NCBI RefSeq assembly: GCF_900182795.1
Contig: NZ_FXTX01000012.1
Coordinates: 1-49,862 of the forward strand
Source of the DNA: Venenivibrio stagnispumantis
GTDB lineage: Bacteria > Aquificota > Aquificia > Aquificales > Hydrogenothermaceae
Reading direction: 5' to 3'
Length of the DNA: 49,862 nucleotides
Every line of letters starts with the position of its first letter. Positions within the stretch are counted from its first letter, which is position 1. This document shows, piece after piece, positions 17,771-25,511 of the stretch. The notes beneath the pieces are model-generated. The model searched no databases. It saw only the letters and a list, made by a program, of their open reading frames with translations, and was not told the DNA's origin. The position numbers and the translations under genes were made by a program.

Positions 17771-19099
17771 TTATTTTAAATTAATTATTTTTATTACTGT
17801 ATCTTCTCCTCTTATTCCAAAATCATTATCATTAATAAGTATAAGTTTTCCATTTCCAAGAGAAGTCATTCCTTCAATTTTACTTGGAAATTCGCCATCA
17901 TTATAGTTATCCGTTGTAAATATTAATGTTTTAGATAAAGGAGTTATTCCAGTAGCATCTGTTTCAAGAGTTGCAGATTTATCAGCTGGAACTGGTACAG
18001 CATTATTAAAATCTACTTTATATAATTTTGTTGTTTTAGTAATACGTTCTAATACTATTACATCTCCATTTTCAAGAACAGTCATTTCTGATATTTTTAC
18101 ATCCTTCTGTTTAGGAGGATTTGTTGTATTTTTATTGTCTTGAATAAAAGTATCTGGAGTATCTAATTGATAAGCATATTCTTTTATATCGTTGTAATCT
18201 GTTAAAGACATTTTATACATACGAACATATCTACTTTTGGAATAAGCTTTCGAATCTGGATTATCTAAAGGGCTTTGAAGAGTGAAGTATAAATATTTTT
18301 CGTCTGGACTAATCGCTACTCCTTCTATACCTCTATTTGGATGTCTTTTTGCTATTATTGAAGGCAAGACTCCTTTAACAACATAATTAGCATTAGCTAA
18401 TTCAGTTTCTAATCCTTTTGGAACAAGCCTTTCTATTATTTTTCCATCTTTGGACACATGAACTAAACTTGGTGCATACTCTTCACCAATCCAAAAACTA
18501 CCATCTTTCATAATAGCAAGTGCTTCAGTATCAAGACCGTTTGGATTATAATTTAATTGATTTCCATCTTTGTCAAAAGGTATTTCTTGAAAATTTGATA
18601 ACGGATTTGAAAGTCCAGTTATGAGATTTCCATCTTTATCTTTTAAAGGAATAACATCTACTACATATACACTTTTCCCATCATCAGATAACCTTAATTT
18701 AAAAATAGTTGGTGGAGGTGTAAATGTAGGAAATGGAAAAATTACTCCCGAAGCTCCATTACATATATCAATTCCGATAATGTCTTTAGCATCTTTGCAA
18801 TCAATATTAACTCCTCTATCAGTCATAGTATAAAAGGTTTTTTCGTCATCTCCTTGTCTATGAGCTGCTGCACTTCCTATTCCCCATGTAAAATTTAAAA
18901 CTTTTCCATTTTTAAATTCAACACTCCCGAATTGCAAGTTAGGTAGGTGAGGGGTAATAATTTCTCCCATCTGAGAGACATTTGATTGATTACTACTACC
19001 ACTATCATCGCCGCCACAACCAGTTAATAATAAAGATGAACTTGCAACTATACTACCAAAAAGAACAGCAGAAAATAAAAATTTAGTTCTACTTTTCAT
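17771..19099 (-). CDS. Phytase-like (esterase-like activity of phytase, PF13449-type) lipoprotein
   Basis: 442 residues. The N-terminus is a lipoprotein signal: basic MKSRTKFL, hydrophobic core, lipobox LTGC with Cys at 28, then a Gly/Asp/Ser linker. The body is a beta-propeller type with NGLDTEALAIMKDGSFWIGEE and NRGIEGVAISPDEKYLYFTL, characteristic of the phytase-like esterase family. Targeting is likely to the outer-membrane inner leaflet or surface. The gene is flanked downstream by a strong terminator and upstream by AAAAGGAG, and stands as its own transcription unit. It contains no CCGG tetranucleotide although neighbours have many, and Gly/Pro codon context differs, so recent acquisition is likely. 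The actual substrate (phytate or another phosphate or ester) is unknown. Confidence 0.82.
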   Translation of the reverse strand: MKSRTKFLFSAVLFGSIVASSSLLLTGCGGDDSGSSNQSNVSQMGEIITPHLPNLQFGSVEFKNGKVLNFTWGIGSAAAHRQGDDEKTFYTMTDRGVNIDCKDAKDIIGIDICNGASGVIFPFPTFTPPPTIFKLRLSDDGKSVYVVDVIPLKDKDGNLITGLSNPLSNFQEIPFDKDGNQLNYNPNGLDTEALAIMKDGSFWIGEEYAPSLVHVSKDGKIIERLVPKGLETELANANYVVKGVLPSIIAKRHPNRGIEGVAISPDEKYLYFTLQSPLDNPDSKAYSKSRYVRMYKMSLTDYNDIKEYAYQLDTPDTFIQDNKNTTNPPKQKDVKISEMTVLENGDVIVLERITKTTKLYKVDFNNAVPVPADKSATLETDATGITPLSKTLIFTTDNYNDGEFPSKIEGMTSLGNGKLILINDNDFGIRGEDTVIKIINLK

Positions 19100-19551
19100 T
19101 AAAAAAATTCTCCTTTTTAAATTTTTAAATTTATTAAATTGTACTTTATTAGTTTTAAAATTTTATTAAATTTTCATTAAAAAATTTTTATAAATTTTAA
19201 TTAACTTTAAAATTCCCAAAAATTCCAAACAATTTTCTAGTTAAAGTTAAAAAGTAGATAAGAAATTTTCTTGAAACAAAAACTAAATCCACCTTGAAAT
19301 TTTAAATTTATTTAAAAATTGGATTTATGGATAGAGGTGATTTAAAGGATTTAGATATGGCAAGATTACATTAGCCAGATTTATCATTTATAATATAAAG
19401 AAAAATCAATTGCTTTGGATTTTTCAAACACTTTGTAGGAGTATTTGAAATTTTGATGAAAAGTCTTATAATTAGAAGTAATGAGGTTCCACACACAGAA
19501 TGTTAACTTTTTAAAAGGGAACCATTCCATTAGAATATATAATTAATAAAG
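19100..19551. other. 452-bp AT-rich intergenic region containing an IS remnant
   Basis: The part next to the lipoprotein gene (19135-19210) is almost pure A/T, with ATTAAA elements 11 bp apart (19165 and 19176). It must contain the minus-strand promoter, but no convincing -35 was found. The middle (19312-19430) is a decayed transposase copy. The right part (19431-19551) has GGTTCC/GGAACC arms (19485-19490, 19518-19523) but no gene that I can support. Confidence 0.5.
19312..19430 (+). pseudogene. Decayed transposase 3' fragment, second copy of the element at 1-239
   Basis: Bases around 19338-19372 nearly match 76-112 (GATTTAAAGGATTTAGATAT followed by GGCRAGATTACAT), and 19402-19430 match 211-239 with few changes. 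Relative to the first copy the frame is interrupted by a TAG (LH-stop), and about 65 nt are deleted between the two blocks. Both copies lose similarity after TTTTTCAAACA. This is an old insertion sequence footprint at the upstream border of the CCGG-free segment. No left end or terminal inverted repeat was found. Confidence 0.7.
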
Positions 19552-19557
19552 GTGTCA

Positions 19558-19947
19558 ATGATTACATACTTCTGTCCTGCATGCTGGAATGTTATATCCC
19601 AAGATGACATAATATGTCCTTACTGCGGTTATGACTTGAGAGATTTTCAACAGATGCCCTACGAACGTAAACTGCTTATGGGATTAAACCATCCTGTTAC
19701 GGAGATGAAGTTGAATGTGCTACATGTAATAGGTATGAAGAACTTAAAGGAAGCTATTCCTTATATTGAAAATATGATTAATAAAGAGACTAATCCTGTA
19801 GTGCTAATGCAGATAGTAGATACCCTTGCAATGATGAGTCATCCTGAAGCCCTTGAGCTTTTGCACAAATTGACAATGCATAGATATCCAACCGTAAGCT
19901 CAAAAGCAAAGCAAGCTCTCAAAAAATTATTAAAATTGAGAGGCTGA
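19558..19947 (+). CDS. Zinc-ribbon protein with HEAT-repeat-like helices
   Basis: 129 residues from ATG 19558 (AAAGG 5 nt before; an in-frame GTG at 19552 overlaps that site). The N-terminal zinc ribbon is CPACWNVISQDDIICPYCGYD (two CxxC knuckles about 14 residues apart). The rest is helical with two or three HEAT/PBS-lyase-like units: NVLHVIGMKNLKEAIPYIENM, then NPVVLMQIVDTLAMMSHPEALELL, then RYPTVSSKAKQALKKLL. Such proteins act as adaptors or scaffolds; a specific function is not recognised. No CCGG occurs in the gene, as in the neighbouring lipoprotein gene. It precedes another zinc-ribbon gene at 20030 but that gene has its own promoter. Confidence 0.8.
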   Translation: MITYFCPACWNVISQDDIICPYCGYDLRDFQQMPYERKLLMGLNHPVTEMKLNVLHVIGMKNLKEAIPYIENMINKETNPVVLMQIVDTLAMMSHPEALELLHKLTMHRYPTVSSKAKQALKKLLKLRG

Positions 19948-19968
19948 TGATGTCAACTTTAATTATAA

Positions 19969-19997
19969 TTGACTTTAATTTATTGATCTGGTAAGAT
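19969..19997 (+). promoter_or_regulatory. Promoter for the 313-residue zinc-ribbon gene
   Basis: TTGACT (19969-19974), 17 bp, TAAGAT (19992-19997). The -35 hexamer forms half of a short inverted repeat GTCAA/TTGAC (19952-19956 and 19969-19973), which could be an operator. The predicted leader to ATG 20030 is about 25 nt. Confidence 0.6.
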
Positions 19998-20029
19998 AAA
20001 ACAATCAATTTAAAAAAAGGATATTTAAG

Positions 20030-20971
20030 ATGAATTGGTGGGAAGAAATCAATGAATTTGCAAAAAGAATGGTGTCAAAATATCCAAACATCATTGATAT
20101 AGAAATATTTGATGCATCTTACAACAAAAGAACAAAAGAATATACGGTTAAAATCGGAGTTTATCCTTACGGTGTGTTTTTTGCAGAAGGAACACTTGAA
20201 GAACTGGAAGAGGTAATAAAGTCTATCAACGAATTCGTTGTAAAAGAAAGATATAAATGTCCGTTTTGCTATACCGGATTTTCAGATGCAGATATATTTG
20301 GTGGAAAACATAGATGTAAAAAATGCAATGCTAATATTTTAGTTGCAGGAATAACTTCATCAGATATTCACGATAATGATGCATTTGCAGAAATAATCTT
20401 AGCCGTAAAAGAAAAATACGGAGACGAGCAGGGAAAATTTGTTGAAAAGATGATAACAGAATACGGATATAAGGTAGAAGATGTATTTGAAAATGTAGAT
20501 TTCTTCCAAATAGGAAGAACTCCTGCTTATGCAATACAAGGAGAATACCCCGTCATAAAACCAATAGAAAGTGTATTAAGAGAAGATTTGCTTAAATGGC
20601 ATTTAATCTCCGAAGAATGGAATCTTACATACATAAACAGAAAATATGACGAAGAAATATGGGAGAAAAAAGGTAAAAAAATAGGAATTTCCGGAGATGA
20701 TGTGGTTATTGAATGTGATTTCTTTGTAGATGCAATGGAATTTGAAGAGGAAACAGGAGAAGAATTTTGGGGTGTATACTTTTATGAGTTTGAAGAATAC
20801 CCTGATATGCTTATCGGCAAATTCCCCTATGGAGAATACATAACAGGAATGCAATATAAAAAAAATGAAATTATTGAAAAATTAAAAACAACTTCATTAG
20901 CAAAAATTATTGAAGATGCTAACAATGAGTTTAAAAACAGGCAAGAAGAGATTTTAAAGAAGTATAGATAG
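20030..20971 (+). CDS. Hypothetical protein with internal zinc ribbon
   Basis: 313 residues, cytoplasmic, strongly acidic, with no signal or membrane segment. I do not recognise a family. Residues ~1-72 form an alpha/beta region (NWWEEINEFAKRM... FFAEGTLEELEEVIK). Residues ~76-105 carry a zinc ribbon with CPFC and CKKC 17 residues apart. Residues ~115-190 are helical and mention no motif. Residues ~195-290 contain an aromatic, acidic stretch (EFEEETGEEFWGVYFYEFEEYP). AAAGGAT supplies the ribosome site. The gene contains only two CCGG sites. Its last 14 bases run into a HEPN gene fragment, so the 3' junction may be a recombination point. It might be a nucleic-acid or stress-related accessory protein; that is a guess. 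Confidence 0.7.
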   Translation: MNWWEEINEFAKRMVSKYPNIIDIEIFDASYNKRTKEYTVKIGVYPYGVFFAEGTLEELEEVIKSINEFVVKERYKCPFCYTGFSDADIFGGKHRCKKCNANILVAGITSSDIHDNDAFAEIILAVKEKYGDEQGKFVEKMITEYGYKVEDVFENVDFFQIGRTPAYAIQGEYPVIKPIESVLREDLLKWHLISEEWNLTYINRKYDEEIWEKKGKKIGISGDDVVIECDFFVDAMEFEEETGEEFWGVYFYEFEEYPDMLIGKFPYGEYITGMQYKKNEIIEKLKTTSLAKIIEDANNEFKNRQEEILKKYR

Positions 20972-21116
20972 CAATAAATGGCTTGAATTAAGGGAATTGA
21001 GAAATATTATAGTCCATGAGTATGAAGATGAAAAATCAAAAATAGCAAAAACTTTAAATGAAATCTATGATAATCTATGTTTTTTAGAGAAATTATTAAA
21101 TAATTTAAGCAGTTAA
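20958..21116 (+). pseudogene. 3' fragment of a HEPN-domain (HepT/MNT-type toxin-like) gene
   Basis: A frame open from 20958 to a TAA at 21114-21116 encodes ~52 residues with no in-frame ATG. It includes KWLELRELRNIIVHEYEDE, the conserved HEPN helix with the Rx4H motif (RNIIVH), followed by the usual terminal helix (TLNEIYDNLCFLEKLLNNL). In intact genes this motif lies in the second half of a ~130-150 residue protein. The 5' part is missing and is replaced by the end of the 20030-20971 gene, and no nucleotidyltransferase (MNT) antitoxin partner is adjacent. It is read as a deletion relic of a toxin-antitoxin locus. Confidence 0.65.
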
Positions 21117-21138
21117 AACCTATGATATAATAAGGTTT
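21116..21138 (+). promoter_or_regulatory. Extended -10 promoter within a dyad, upstream of the zinc-uptake genes
   Basis: The 13-mer CCTATGATATAAT (21119-21131) contains an extended -10 element TGATATAAT. It is embedded between AAACCT (21116-21121) and AGGTTT (21133-21138), an exact inverted repeat with an 11-nt spacer, as expected for a repressor (a Zur-like regulator would fit) covering the promoter. The start would be at or next to the ATG at 21139, so the first gene may be leaderless. The same 14-mer, with the preceding A, occurs upstream of the GH57 gene at 32159-32172. Confidence 0.55.
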
Positions 21139-21462
21139 ATGTTAAAATTAAATTATCCTTCAACCTTCAAAATAAGATTTTCAAAGAGATTTTTGTATAT
21201 TCTATCTTCTGTAATTATTTTATTTTCTAATTTTATTACCATAACCCACCACCACGAAGATGGAAAGCCCCATTATGATTGTCCGGTTTGTGTTCTATCA
21301 ATAAATCAACAATCTAATAATCCGGAAGAACTTATAAATGATTTTAAAATATATGTTGAAAAACCTATTTATGAGTATAATTATAACTCTCCTATATTAC
21401 AACTTATATTAAATATTCCTATTAATCCAAGGGCTCCTCCGGTATCTCCTTTATATATTTAA
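21139..21462 (+). CDS. Small membrane-anchored His/Cys protein, zinc-chaperone-like (DUF2946-like)
   Basis: 107 residues. One hydrophobic segment (about residues 19-36, FLYILSSVIILFSNFITI) is followed directly by a metal-ligand cluster THHHEDGKPHYDCPVC (three consecutive His, another His, two Cys). The C-terminus ends NPRAPPVSPLYI, reminiscent of the RAPP/RGPP ending of DUF2946-type proteins, some of which are annotated as zinc chaperones of ABC uptake systems. It is the first gene of a run with a porin and ZnuA/ZnuB-like proteins, supporting a periplasmic zinc-binding role. The ATG is only 8 nt past a perfect -10 box. No classical SD is present, consistent with leaderless translation. Confidence 0.65.
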   Translation: MLKLNYPSTFKIRFSKRFLYILSSVIILFSNFITITHHHEDGKPHYDCPVCVLSINQQSNNPEELINDFKIYVEKPIYEYNYNSPILQLILNIPINPRAPPVSPLYI

Positions 21463-21501
21463 CTTTAGCTTGAAAAATTTTTAAAAAGGAGGTATCGGAG
21501 T

Positions 21502-22911
21502 ATGAAAAAATTATTAATTACTACTTTATTATCTACTTCTGTTGCTTTTGCATCTGAAACAGAAGATATAAAAGAGTTAAAGAAGCAACTTGAATTACAA
21601 AAAGAGCTAATCCAGCAATTACAACAAAGATTACAACAACTTGAAGAAAAACAGGAAAAAAGTGCAAAGATAGAAAAGGAAGCAGAAAGAAGAATATCAG
21701 AAATTGATAAATTATCTAATCCTTTTTCACAGGCAAAATTTGTGCCGGATATTTCATTTATAGCAGATTTTTCTTATGTTAATAGAAATATAAGAGATGA
21801 AACTTATAAAGCCCTTGAAATACCGGCTTTTGTCCATAGCCATCCGGAAGACAATGAGGGATTAACAGACCTAAATAAAGATAGAGGATTTAATCTAAAC
21901 TACGGAGAGCTTTATGTAGCTTCACCGGTTGACCCTTATTTTGATTTAGTCGGAATATTCCACCTTTCGGAAGATAGCTTTGAGATAGAAGAGGCTTATA
22001 TAAATACAAAAACATTACCTTTTGGATTAAAAATAGGTAAATTTAAAAGTTCGTTTGGAAGGTTAAATCAACAACATCCACATAGTTGGGATTTTGCAGA
22101 CCAACCACTTGTTTATAATGCAATATTTGGAGCAGATAACCTACTTGAAAAAGGAGTTCAGCTTAACTGGGTTGCACCAACTCCATTTTATCTACAAATT
22201 GGCACAGAGTTATTACAGGGCGAAAATGAGTTAAGCTTTGGCACAAAAGGATTTAGTGTAAATACAAAGAAAGATGGAAGTGGCGATAATATCAATGTAC
22301 CGGATACTCAAAAACCAAATCTTTATACATTATTTGCTAAAACATCTTTTGATATTACAGACAATTTAACCACTTTATTTGGATTATCTTATGCAGAAGG
22401 TAAAACAAGAATAGACCATTTAGAAGATGCTGATAACCCCCATGCTTTTGCCGGCAGAACAAAGATATACGGAACTGATTTAACATTAAGATACAATATA
22501 GATTCTTACAGATATATCTCATGGCAATCTGAATATATATACAGAAATATGGATGGAACAAGATATGGATATAATGATAATGATAATCTCGTAATGCCAC
22601 ATTTAGAAAAAAAACAATCCGGACTTTATTCCCAAATTGTGTATAGATTTAATCAAAGATGGAGAACAGGTTTTAGATATGACCTTTTAAATAAAAATGA
22701 CGTTTATATAAACGGAATAAATCAAAATCAACCGGATAATCTTTATAAATATGCTTTTATGATAGATTATTCACCTACTGAGTTTTCAAAAATAAGATTA
22801 CAATTTAATCAAGATAGGTCAAAGTTTTTTGAAGGCAGTAGAAAAACTATAAATGAAGTTATATTACAATTTAATATGGCAATCGGGGCACATGGAGCCC
22901 ATCCATTTTAA
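21502..22911 (+). CDS. Outer membrane porin-like protein, probably zinc-uptake associated
   Basis: 469 residues. A cleavable signal peptide (MKKLLITTLLSTSVAFA) is followed by a coiled coil rich in Leu/Gln/Glu (residues ~22-70), as in periplasmic stalks of trimeric or peptidoglycan-associated porins. From about residue 78 alternating hydrophobic/aromatic beta strands run to the end (e.g. FDLVGIFHLSEDSFEIEEAY, KSGLYSQIVYRF-like strands). The last residues, LQFNMAIGAHGAHPF, are a terminal beta strand with final Phe, the usual BAM recognition signal. It is not a TonB receptor, as no TonB box or plug is seen. It lies between the small His-rich gene and a ZnuA-like gene, so passage of zinc or its complex is inferred. 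AAGGAGGT lies 8 nt before the ATG. Confidence 0.8.
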   Translation: MKKLLITTLLSTSVAFASETEDIKELKKQLELQKELIQQLQQRLQQLEEKQEKSAKIEKEAERRISEIDKLSNPFSQAKFVPDISFIADFSYVNRNIRDETYKALEIPAFVHSHPEDNEGLTDLNKDRGFNLNYGELYVASPVDPYFDLVGIFHLSEDSFEIEEAYINTKTLPFGLKIGKFKSSFGRLNQQHPHSWDFADQPLVYNAIFGADNLLEKGVQLNWVAPTPFYLQIGTELLQGENELSFGTKGFSVNTKKDGSGDNINVPDTQKPNLYTLFAKTSFDITDNLTTLFGLSYAEGKTRIDHLEDADNPHAFAGRTKIYGTDLTLRYNIDSYRYISWQSEYIYRNMDGTRYGYNDNDNLVMPHLEKKQSGLYSQIVYRFNQRWRTGFRYDLLNKNDVYINGINQNQPDNLYKYAFMIDYSPTEFSKIRLQFNQDRSKFFEGSRKTINEVILQFNMAIGAHGAHPF

Positions 22912-22934
22912 AAAAATTACAGGAGGTGTGAAAA

Positions 22935-23813
22935 ATGCTTAGATATATATTTCCATTAATTTTATTTATTTTTTCTTTCTCTTTTGCAAAGATAAAAGTT
23001 GCTACAACTTATCCTTATATAGCTGATATTACTCAAAAAATAGCAAAAGATAAAGCCAATGTAATTTCTCTTGCTAATGGAAATCTTGACCCTCATTTTA
23101 TTACACCAAAGCCATCTTTAATAGTAAAATTAAGAGATGCAGATTTGCTTATAATAAACGGAGCTTCTTTGGAGATTGGATGGCTTCCACCACTTATAAG
23201 ACAGGCTAATAATCCAAAAATAAATCCAAATACTAATGGATTTTTAGATTTATCTAATTTTGTGGAGCTAATACAAAAACCGGAAAATGTATCAAGAGCA
23301 GGTGGTGATGTACATCCGGAAGGAAATCCTCATTTTTATCTAAATCCAAACAATATCCCTATCTTAGCAGATGCAATAACCCAAAGATTATGTGAAATAG
23401 ATAGTGGAAATTGTAGCTTTTATAAACAAAATCTAAATGATTTTAAAAAGCAGTTTTCAGAAAAAAAGAAAGTATGGGATGAAAAGATGAAATCTTTAAA
23501 AGGTTCCAAAGTTTATGAATACCACAGACTTTATGATTATTTCTTAACAAATTACCAAATTATAGTAGCCGGAACCTTAGAACCACTTCCTGGAATACCA
23601 CCAACCTCAAAACATCTTCAAAATCTTATTGAAAATTCAAAAGATGTTAAATTTATTCTTCAAGACGTTTATCATAGCCAAGATGCAGCTAAATTTGTAT
23701 CTTCTAAAACCGGTATTCCTGTAATTATATTGCCTCATGATGTTGGAGCTATTCCTGAGGCTAAGGATATATTCTCTTTGTTTGATATTATTGTGGAGAG
23801 ATTAACAAAATGA
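22935..23813 (+). CDS. Zinc/manganese-type ABC transporter substrate-binding protein (ZnuA/TroA family)
   Basis: 292 residues with an N-terminal signal peptide (hydrophobic FPLILFIFSFSFAK). Family features: KVATTYPYIADITQKIAKD at the mature N-terminus; LDPHFITPKPS with the first metal-binding His; GNPHFYLNPNN with the second; YEYHRLYDYFL with the third; and QDVYHSQDAAK and GAIPEAKDIFSLFD in the C-terminal lobe. It lacks the long His-rich loop of many ZnuA proteins. Zn versus Mn cannot be decided from sequence, but the upstream His-rich protein argues for Zn. AGGAGGTG is 6 nt upstream. The stop overlaps the permease gene by 4 nt. Confidence 0.9.
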   Translation: MLRYIFPLILFIFSFSFAKIKVATTYPYIADITQKIAKDKANVISLANGNLDPHFITPKPSLIVKLRDADLLIINGASLEIGWLPPLIRQANNPKINPNTNGFLDLSNFVELIQKPENVSRAGGDVHPEGNPHFYLNPNNIPILADAITQRLCEIDSGNCSFYKQNLNDFKKQFSEKKKVWDEKMKSLKGSKVYEYHRLYDYFLTNYQIIVAGTLEPLPGIPPTSKHLQNLIENSKDVKFILQDVYHSQDAAKFVSSKTGIPVIILPHDVGAIPEAKDIFSLFDIIVERLTK

Positions 23814-24541
23814 TAGATATTTTATTTACTGCATTTTTACTGATTATTGTTTTGCTTGGTATCCATTCATTTTTTGGAGTTGAAATAATCCGGAGGGGGA
23901 TTATATTTACAGACCTTGCAGTCGGGCAGATGGCAGCGGTGGGAGCTGCTGTCTCCCTTTATTTTTTTAATGGTGAGTTTTTGTATCCAATAGCTGTTTT
24001 ATTTGCAGTAATTACCGGATTAATTATATCTTTTGCCTCTAAATTTGATAAAGAGATAGAAGCGTTTATAGGACTTATTTATGCTTTTGGTATATCTACC
24101 GTTTTTATTATCTTTTCAAAATATCCTCACGGAATGGAAGATTTTCAAAATCTTATGGCTACCGATATTTTATTTGTATCCTTAGATACGGTTTTAAAAG
24201 TAGCTATTTTATACATATTTGTAGGAATAGCTTTATATTTTCTGAAAAATAAAGATATAGCTTTTTTTGTTTTGTTTTCTCTTACAGTTGCAAGCTCTGT
24301 AAAAGTTGCCGGTGTATTGATTGTTTTTTCTATCTTAATAGCCCCTGCTTATATTGCTATCAAACTTTTTAATAAGCATCTTTTTATATATGCATGGATT
24401 ATAGGATTTTTTATAAATGCCTTTGCTGTTTATATATCTTACCAGTTTGATTTTCCAACCGGATATACGGTTGTATTTTTTAATGCATTTTCCGGTATAT
24501 TGGTAGCTATTTATAAAATTATAAAGGAATTTCAATTATAA
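23810..24541 (+). CDS. Metal ABC transporter permease (ZnuB/TroC family)
   Basis: 243 residues with about seven hydrophobic segments spread over the whole length. The ABC-3 family pattern is visible: RRGIIFTDLAVGQMAAVGAA near residue 25-45 and SSVKVAGVLIVFSILIAPAY near 160-180. It starts 4 nt inside the substrate-binding protein gene. The operon ends here: the next gene is convergent and overlaps by 23 nt. No ATPase (ZnuC) gene is present in the window, so the complex must borrow an ATPase encoded elsewhere. Confidence 0.88.
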   Translation: MIDILFTAFLLIIVLLGIHSFFGVEIIRRGIIFTDLAVGQMAAVGAAVSLYFFNGEFLYPIAVLFAVITGLIISFASKFDKEIEAFIGLIYAFGISTVFIIFSKYPHGMEDFQNLMATDILFVSLDTVLKVAILYIFVGIALYFLKNKDIAFFVLFSLTVASSVKVAGVLIVFSILIAPAYIAIKLFNKHLFIYAWIIGFFINAFAVYISYQFDFPTGYTVVFFNAFSGILVAIYKIIKEFQL

Positions 24542-25511
24542 ACACAGTTTTATTATCCTGCCTGTAATATTTTAAATCTCCATTTAACATTAATTTTAAT
24601 CTTGTTCTTAAATTGGAAAGCCCTGTCCCTTCTTTTATTTTTTGAAAATATATTCCATCATCAATAACTTTTATAACCACTTTATTATCTGATTTTTTTG
24701 CTTCTATCCATATATTTCCTTTTGATTTAACGCCGTGGATTATAGCATTTTCAACAAGAATCTGTATAGATAATTTTGGAATGTTAATATTTAAAACTGA
24801 GTTATCTATATCAAAATAAAAATTTATATTTGGAAATCTTAATTTTTGTATAAAAATATAATGTTTTACTATCTCTATCTCTTTTTCAATACTGATTAAA
24901 CTTTCTTCATCAATTATTTCTCTTAAATACTTAGAAAGAGATATAACTGCTTTTTCTGCAAGATTTGGATTTATATGGATTAATTCTAAGATTGTGTTTA
25001 ATGTATTAAATAAAAAATGCGGATTTATCTGGTATTCAAGGGCTTTTAGTTTGGATGTTATTAGGGATTTTTGAAGTTCTGCTTCTATCTTTCTTAAATT
25101 TACTATTTTATAAAGCAGATTTGCTATCAATGCAGTCAAAAATCCTACAAATAAAAATCCAACATAAAGTATATTTTTTGGTAAGTTTATATGGATTAAA
25201 TTTAAATAAAAAATTATGTAATATCCGGTAATACTTCCTAAGAAACCAGATGAAAATGAAAAAAATAAGCTAACAGGCTCCCAATATTTTTCATCTATTT
25301 TAGTTAAGATATATTTATTTGAAAAATTTATCAAAATAAAAGAGTAGATAAAAATTGATAACCCAAAAATCATACCTGCCAAAAATCCATAAAAAAAACC
25401 GGATAATCCGATTAATACTGATATAAATGCTCCAAGTATTCCTCCGAATGTTAAACCAAAAAATAAAACAATAAGCCAATCATTAAAAGATATATTTATA
25501 AAATATTTCAC
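24519..25511 (-). CDS. LytS-type sensor histidine kinase
   Basis: 330 residues. Residues 1-135 contain about four membrane-spanning segments with very short loops, so the stimulus is probably sensed in the membrane or through a small ligand. A short coiled linker leads to the His_kinase (PF06580) box QINPHFLFNTLN with the phospho-acceptor His165. The HATPase part has the N box LVENAIIHGVKSKG and the G box GTGLSNLRTRL. It shares an operon with the LytTR regulator at 27353-28090, the expected partner. It overlaps the upstream oxidoreductase gene by 29 nt and converges with the metal permease. Confidence 0.92.
   Translation of the reverse strand: MKYFINISFNDWLIVLFFGLTFGGILGAFISVLIGLSGFFYGFLAGMIFGLSIFIYSFILINFSNKYILTKIDEKYWEPVSLFFSFSSGFLGSITGYYIIFYLNLIHINLPKNILYVGFLFVGFLTALIANLLYKIVNLRKIEAELQKSLITSKLKALEYQINPHFLFNTLNTILELIHINPNLAEKAVISLSKYLREIIDEESLISIEKEIEIVKHYIFIQKLRFPNINFYFDIDNSVLNINIPKLSIQILVENAIIHGVKSKGNIWIEAKKSDNKVVIKVIDDGIYFQKIKEGTGLSNLRTRLKLMLNGDLKYYRQDNKTVFIIEIPL

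Noticed and set aside
19485-19523. GGTTCC/GGAACC hairpin upstream of the zinc-ribbon gene
   Set aside because: Arms of only 6 bp with a 27-nt loop; weak and without associated signals.
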